Part shown: positions 13,267 to 13,930 of the stretch, piece after piece
How positions within the stretch are numbered: position 1 is the stretch's first letter
How the letters are laid out: each line of letters opens with the position of its first letter
Origin: an uncultured Kangiella sp.
Lineage (GTDB): Bacteria; Pseudomonadota; Gammaproteobacteria; Enterobacterales; DSM-103792
Assembly (NCBI GenBank): GCA_946481205.1
Contig: CAMLNB010000085.1
Span: 1-13,930, forward strand
DNA: 13,930 nt
Direction: 5' to 3'
Program-made: the position numbers and the translations under genes
The notes under the pieces: generated by a model
Databases searched by the model: none
Told to the model about the DNA's origin: nothing
Seen by the model: only the letters and a program-made list of their open reading frames with translations

Positions 13267-13869
13267 TTAGTGGCTGATGCGCTGTGGCGGGTGGTTCAGC
13301 AGCCGGTCAAAGCCGCGTTCGGCACGTTCCATCGCCCGGTTTTCCCCGAGCAGGCGCTGATCGTGGTGACTGGCCAGCACCAAGCCAAACAGCTCGAAGC
13401 CGAACTGTTCGGTATCGGTCGAGGCCGGCAATTCGCCGGTCTCAATGGCCAGCTGAGTCGCCTTGAGCAGCGTTTGCCGCCAGCGCGATTGCTGGGCTTG
13501 CAGAAAATCGCGGACAGCACCCGGTTTGTCGTCGAACTCAACGGCCGCTGCGATAAACAGGCAACCACCAGGCAAACCGCTGGCAACCGAGTAAGCCAGC
13601 CAGTTGCGCAAAATGGCCCGCAGCCGCGCCGCGCCGCGCGGAGCGGTCAGCGCCGGTTGCAGCACCTCGAGGGCAAACCGCTCGGCCGCTTCCTTCAATA
13701 CGGCAATCTGCAGCTCGTCCTTGGAGCCAAAGTGAGCAAACACTCCGCTCTTGGACATCGCCAAACGGTCGGCCAAGGAGCCAATGGTCAGTCCTTCCAG
13801 CCCGCACTCGCGTGCCATGCTGAACGCCGTACCCAGAATGTGCTGGCGGGTTTGTTCGCCCTTGCTCAT
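13267..13869 (-). CDS. TetR/AcrR-family transcriptional regulator
   Basis: The product is 200 residues from ATG 13869. The N-terminal helix-turn-helix (about 7-53) is typical: TRQHILGTAFSMARECGLEG, then LTIGSLADRLAMSKSGVFAHF, and GSKDELQIAVL. The C-terminal ligand-binding and dimer domain has GLPGGCLFIAAAVEFDD, a pattern common in the subgroup with 'GGC.F...A.E.D..PG.VRD'. A longer frame starts with a TTG at 13929, but that TTG is the first base triplet of the -35 box, so the extension cannot be translated from this promoter. AGG 6 bases before ATG 13869 is a modest ribosome-binding site. It is followed after 32 bases by the alpha/beta hydrolase gene. Autorepression is likely because of the dyad in its promoter. 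Confidence 0.95.
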   Translation of the reverse strand: MSKGEQTRQHILGTAFSMARECGLEGLTIGSLADRLAMSKSGVFAHFGSKDELQIAVLKEAAERFALEVLQPALTAPRGAARLRAILRNWLAYSVASGLPGGCLFIAAAVEFDDKPGAVRDFLQAQQSRWRQTLLKATQLAIETGELPASTDTEQFGFELFGLVLASHHDQRLLGENRAMERAERGFDRLLNHPPQRISH

Positions 13870-13900
13870 GCTTGCCTGAGGTGTTGGTTGGATTTTGCTC

Positions 13901-13929
13901 AAAATAAATCGACCGTTCGTTTTTGTCAA
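13901..13929 (-). promoter_or_regulatory. Sigma-70 promoter of the TetR-hydrolase operon
   Basis: The -35 box is an exact TTGACA (13929-13924). A 17-base spacer separates it from TATTTT (13906-13901), which matches TATAAT at four of six positions. The start of transcription would fall near 13894, giving a leader of about 25 bases before the ATG at 13869. Confidence 0.75.
13906..13923 (-). promoter_or_regulatory. Probable TetR operator dyad in the promoter spacer
   Basis: On the minus strand AAAACGAACGGTCGATTT is an imperfect palindrome in which seven of nine base pairs match around its centre. It fills the spacer and touches the -10 box, so a bound TetR dimer would block RNA polymerase. Operator identity is inferred from position and symmetry. 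Confidence 0.6.
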
Positions 13930-13930
13930 G

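Noticed and set aside
13870..13929. Twenty-residue N-terminal extension of the TetR protein from TTG 13929
   Set aside because: That TTG belongs to the TTGACA -35 box, so the codons would not be in the mRNA.

Overview
The window is about 13.9 kb of dense, GC-rich bacterial DNA. YgiD-like and YeeZ-like enzymes and a type VI secretion (T6SS)-style kinase/FHA/phosphatase set suggest a gammaproteobacterium, with moderate confidence. I see no rRNA, tRNA, CRISPR array, insertion sequence, integrase or prophage gene. No gene-free stretch exceeds 300 bases.

Layout. (1) 1-2441, minus strand: an exported YVTN-type beta-propeller protein followed by a cation P-type ATPase whose C-terminal half lies beyond the left edge. 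(2) 2502-3281, minus: a YgiD/DODA-type class III extradiol dioxygenase-fold enzyme. (3) 3439-8643: a Ser/Thr phosphorylation module. It contains a PP2C phosphatase (minus), a divergently read T6SS-type FHA protein of the TagH class (plus), a small monotopic phosphoglycosyl (sugar) transferase (plus), and a large membrane-spanning Hanks-type kinase (minus). The transferase and kinase genes converge on a strong hairpin at 6184-6205. (4) 8788-11209, plus: a YeeZ-like NAD(P)-binding protein, a VOC-family protein, and an exported homologue of pyroglutamyl peptidase I in which the catalytic Cys is a Ser. That last gene is preceded by a 14-bp tandem repeat that creates a chain of tiny overlapping ORFs leading into its start codon. 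(5) 11223-13869, minus: a TetR regulator, an alpha/beta hydrolase probably cotranscribed with it, and an acyltransferase-3 membrane protein. The TetR promoter near the right edge has an exact TTGACA -35 box, and the -35/-10 spacer is filled by an operator-like dyad.

How the genes may work together. By analogy with PpkA, PppA and Fha1 of T6SS, the kinase would phosphorylate the FHA protein or a shared partner and the phosphatase would reverse this. No T6SS structural gene is visible, so either the set is a detached regulatory island or the apparatus genes lie elsewhere. The TetR protein probably represses itself and the adjacent hydrolase. The propeller and ATPase may share an operon.

The items most worth a second look are the mini-ORF chain at 9992-10049, the Cys-to-Ser peptidase homologue, the stand-alone T6SS-like phosphosignalling set, and the duplicated extracytoplasmic region of the kinase. 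Starts were often moved inward from the longest reading frame on the basis of ribosome-binding sites and domain boundaries; the reason is given in each entry.
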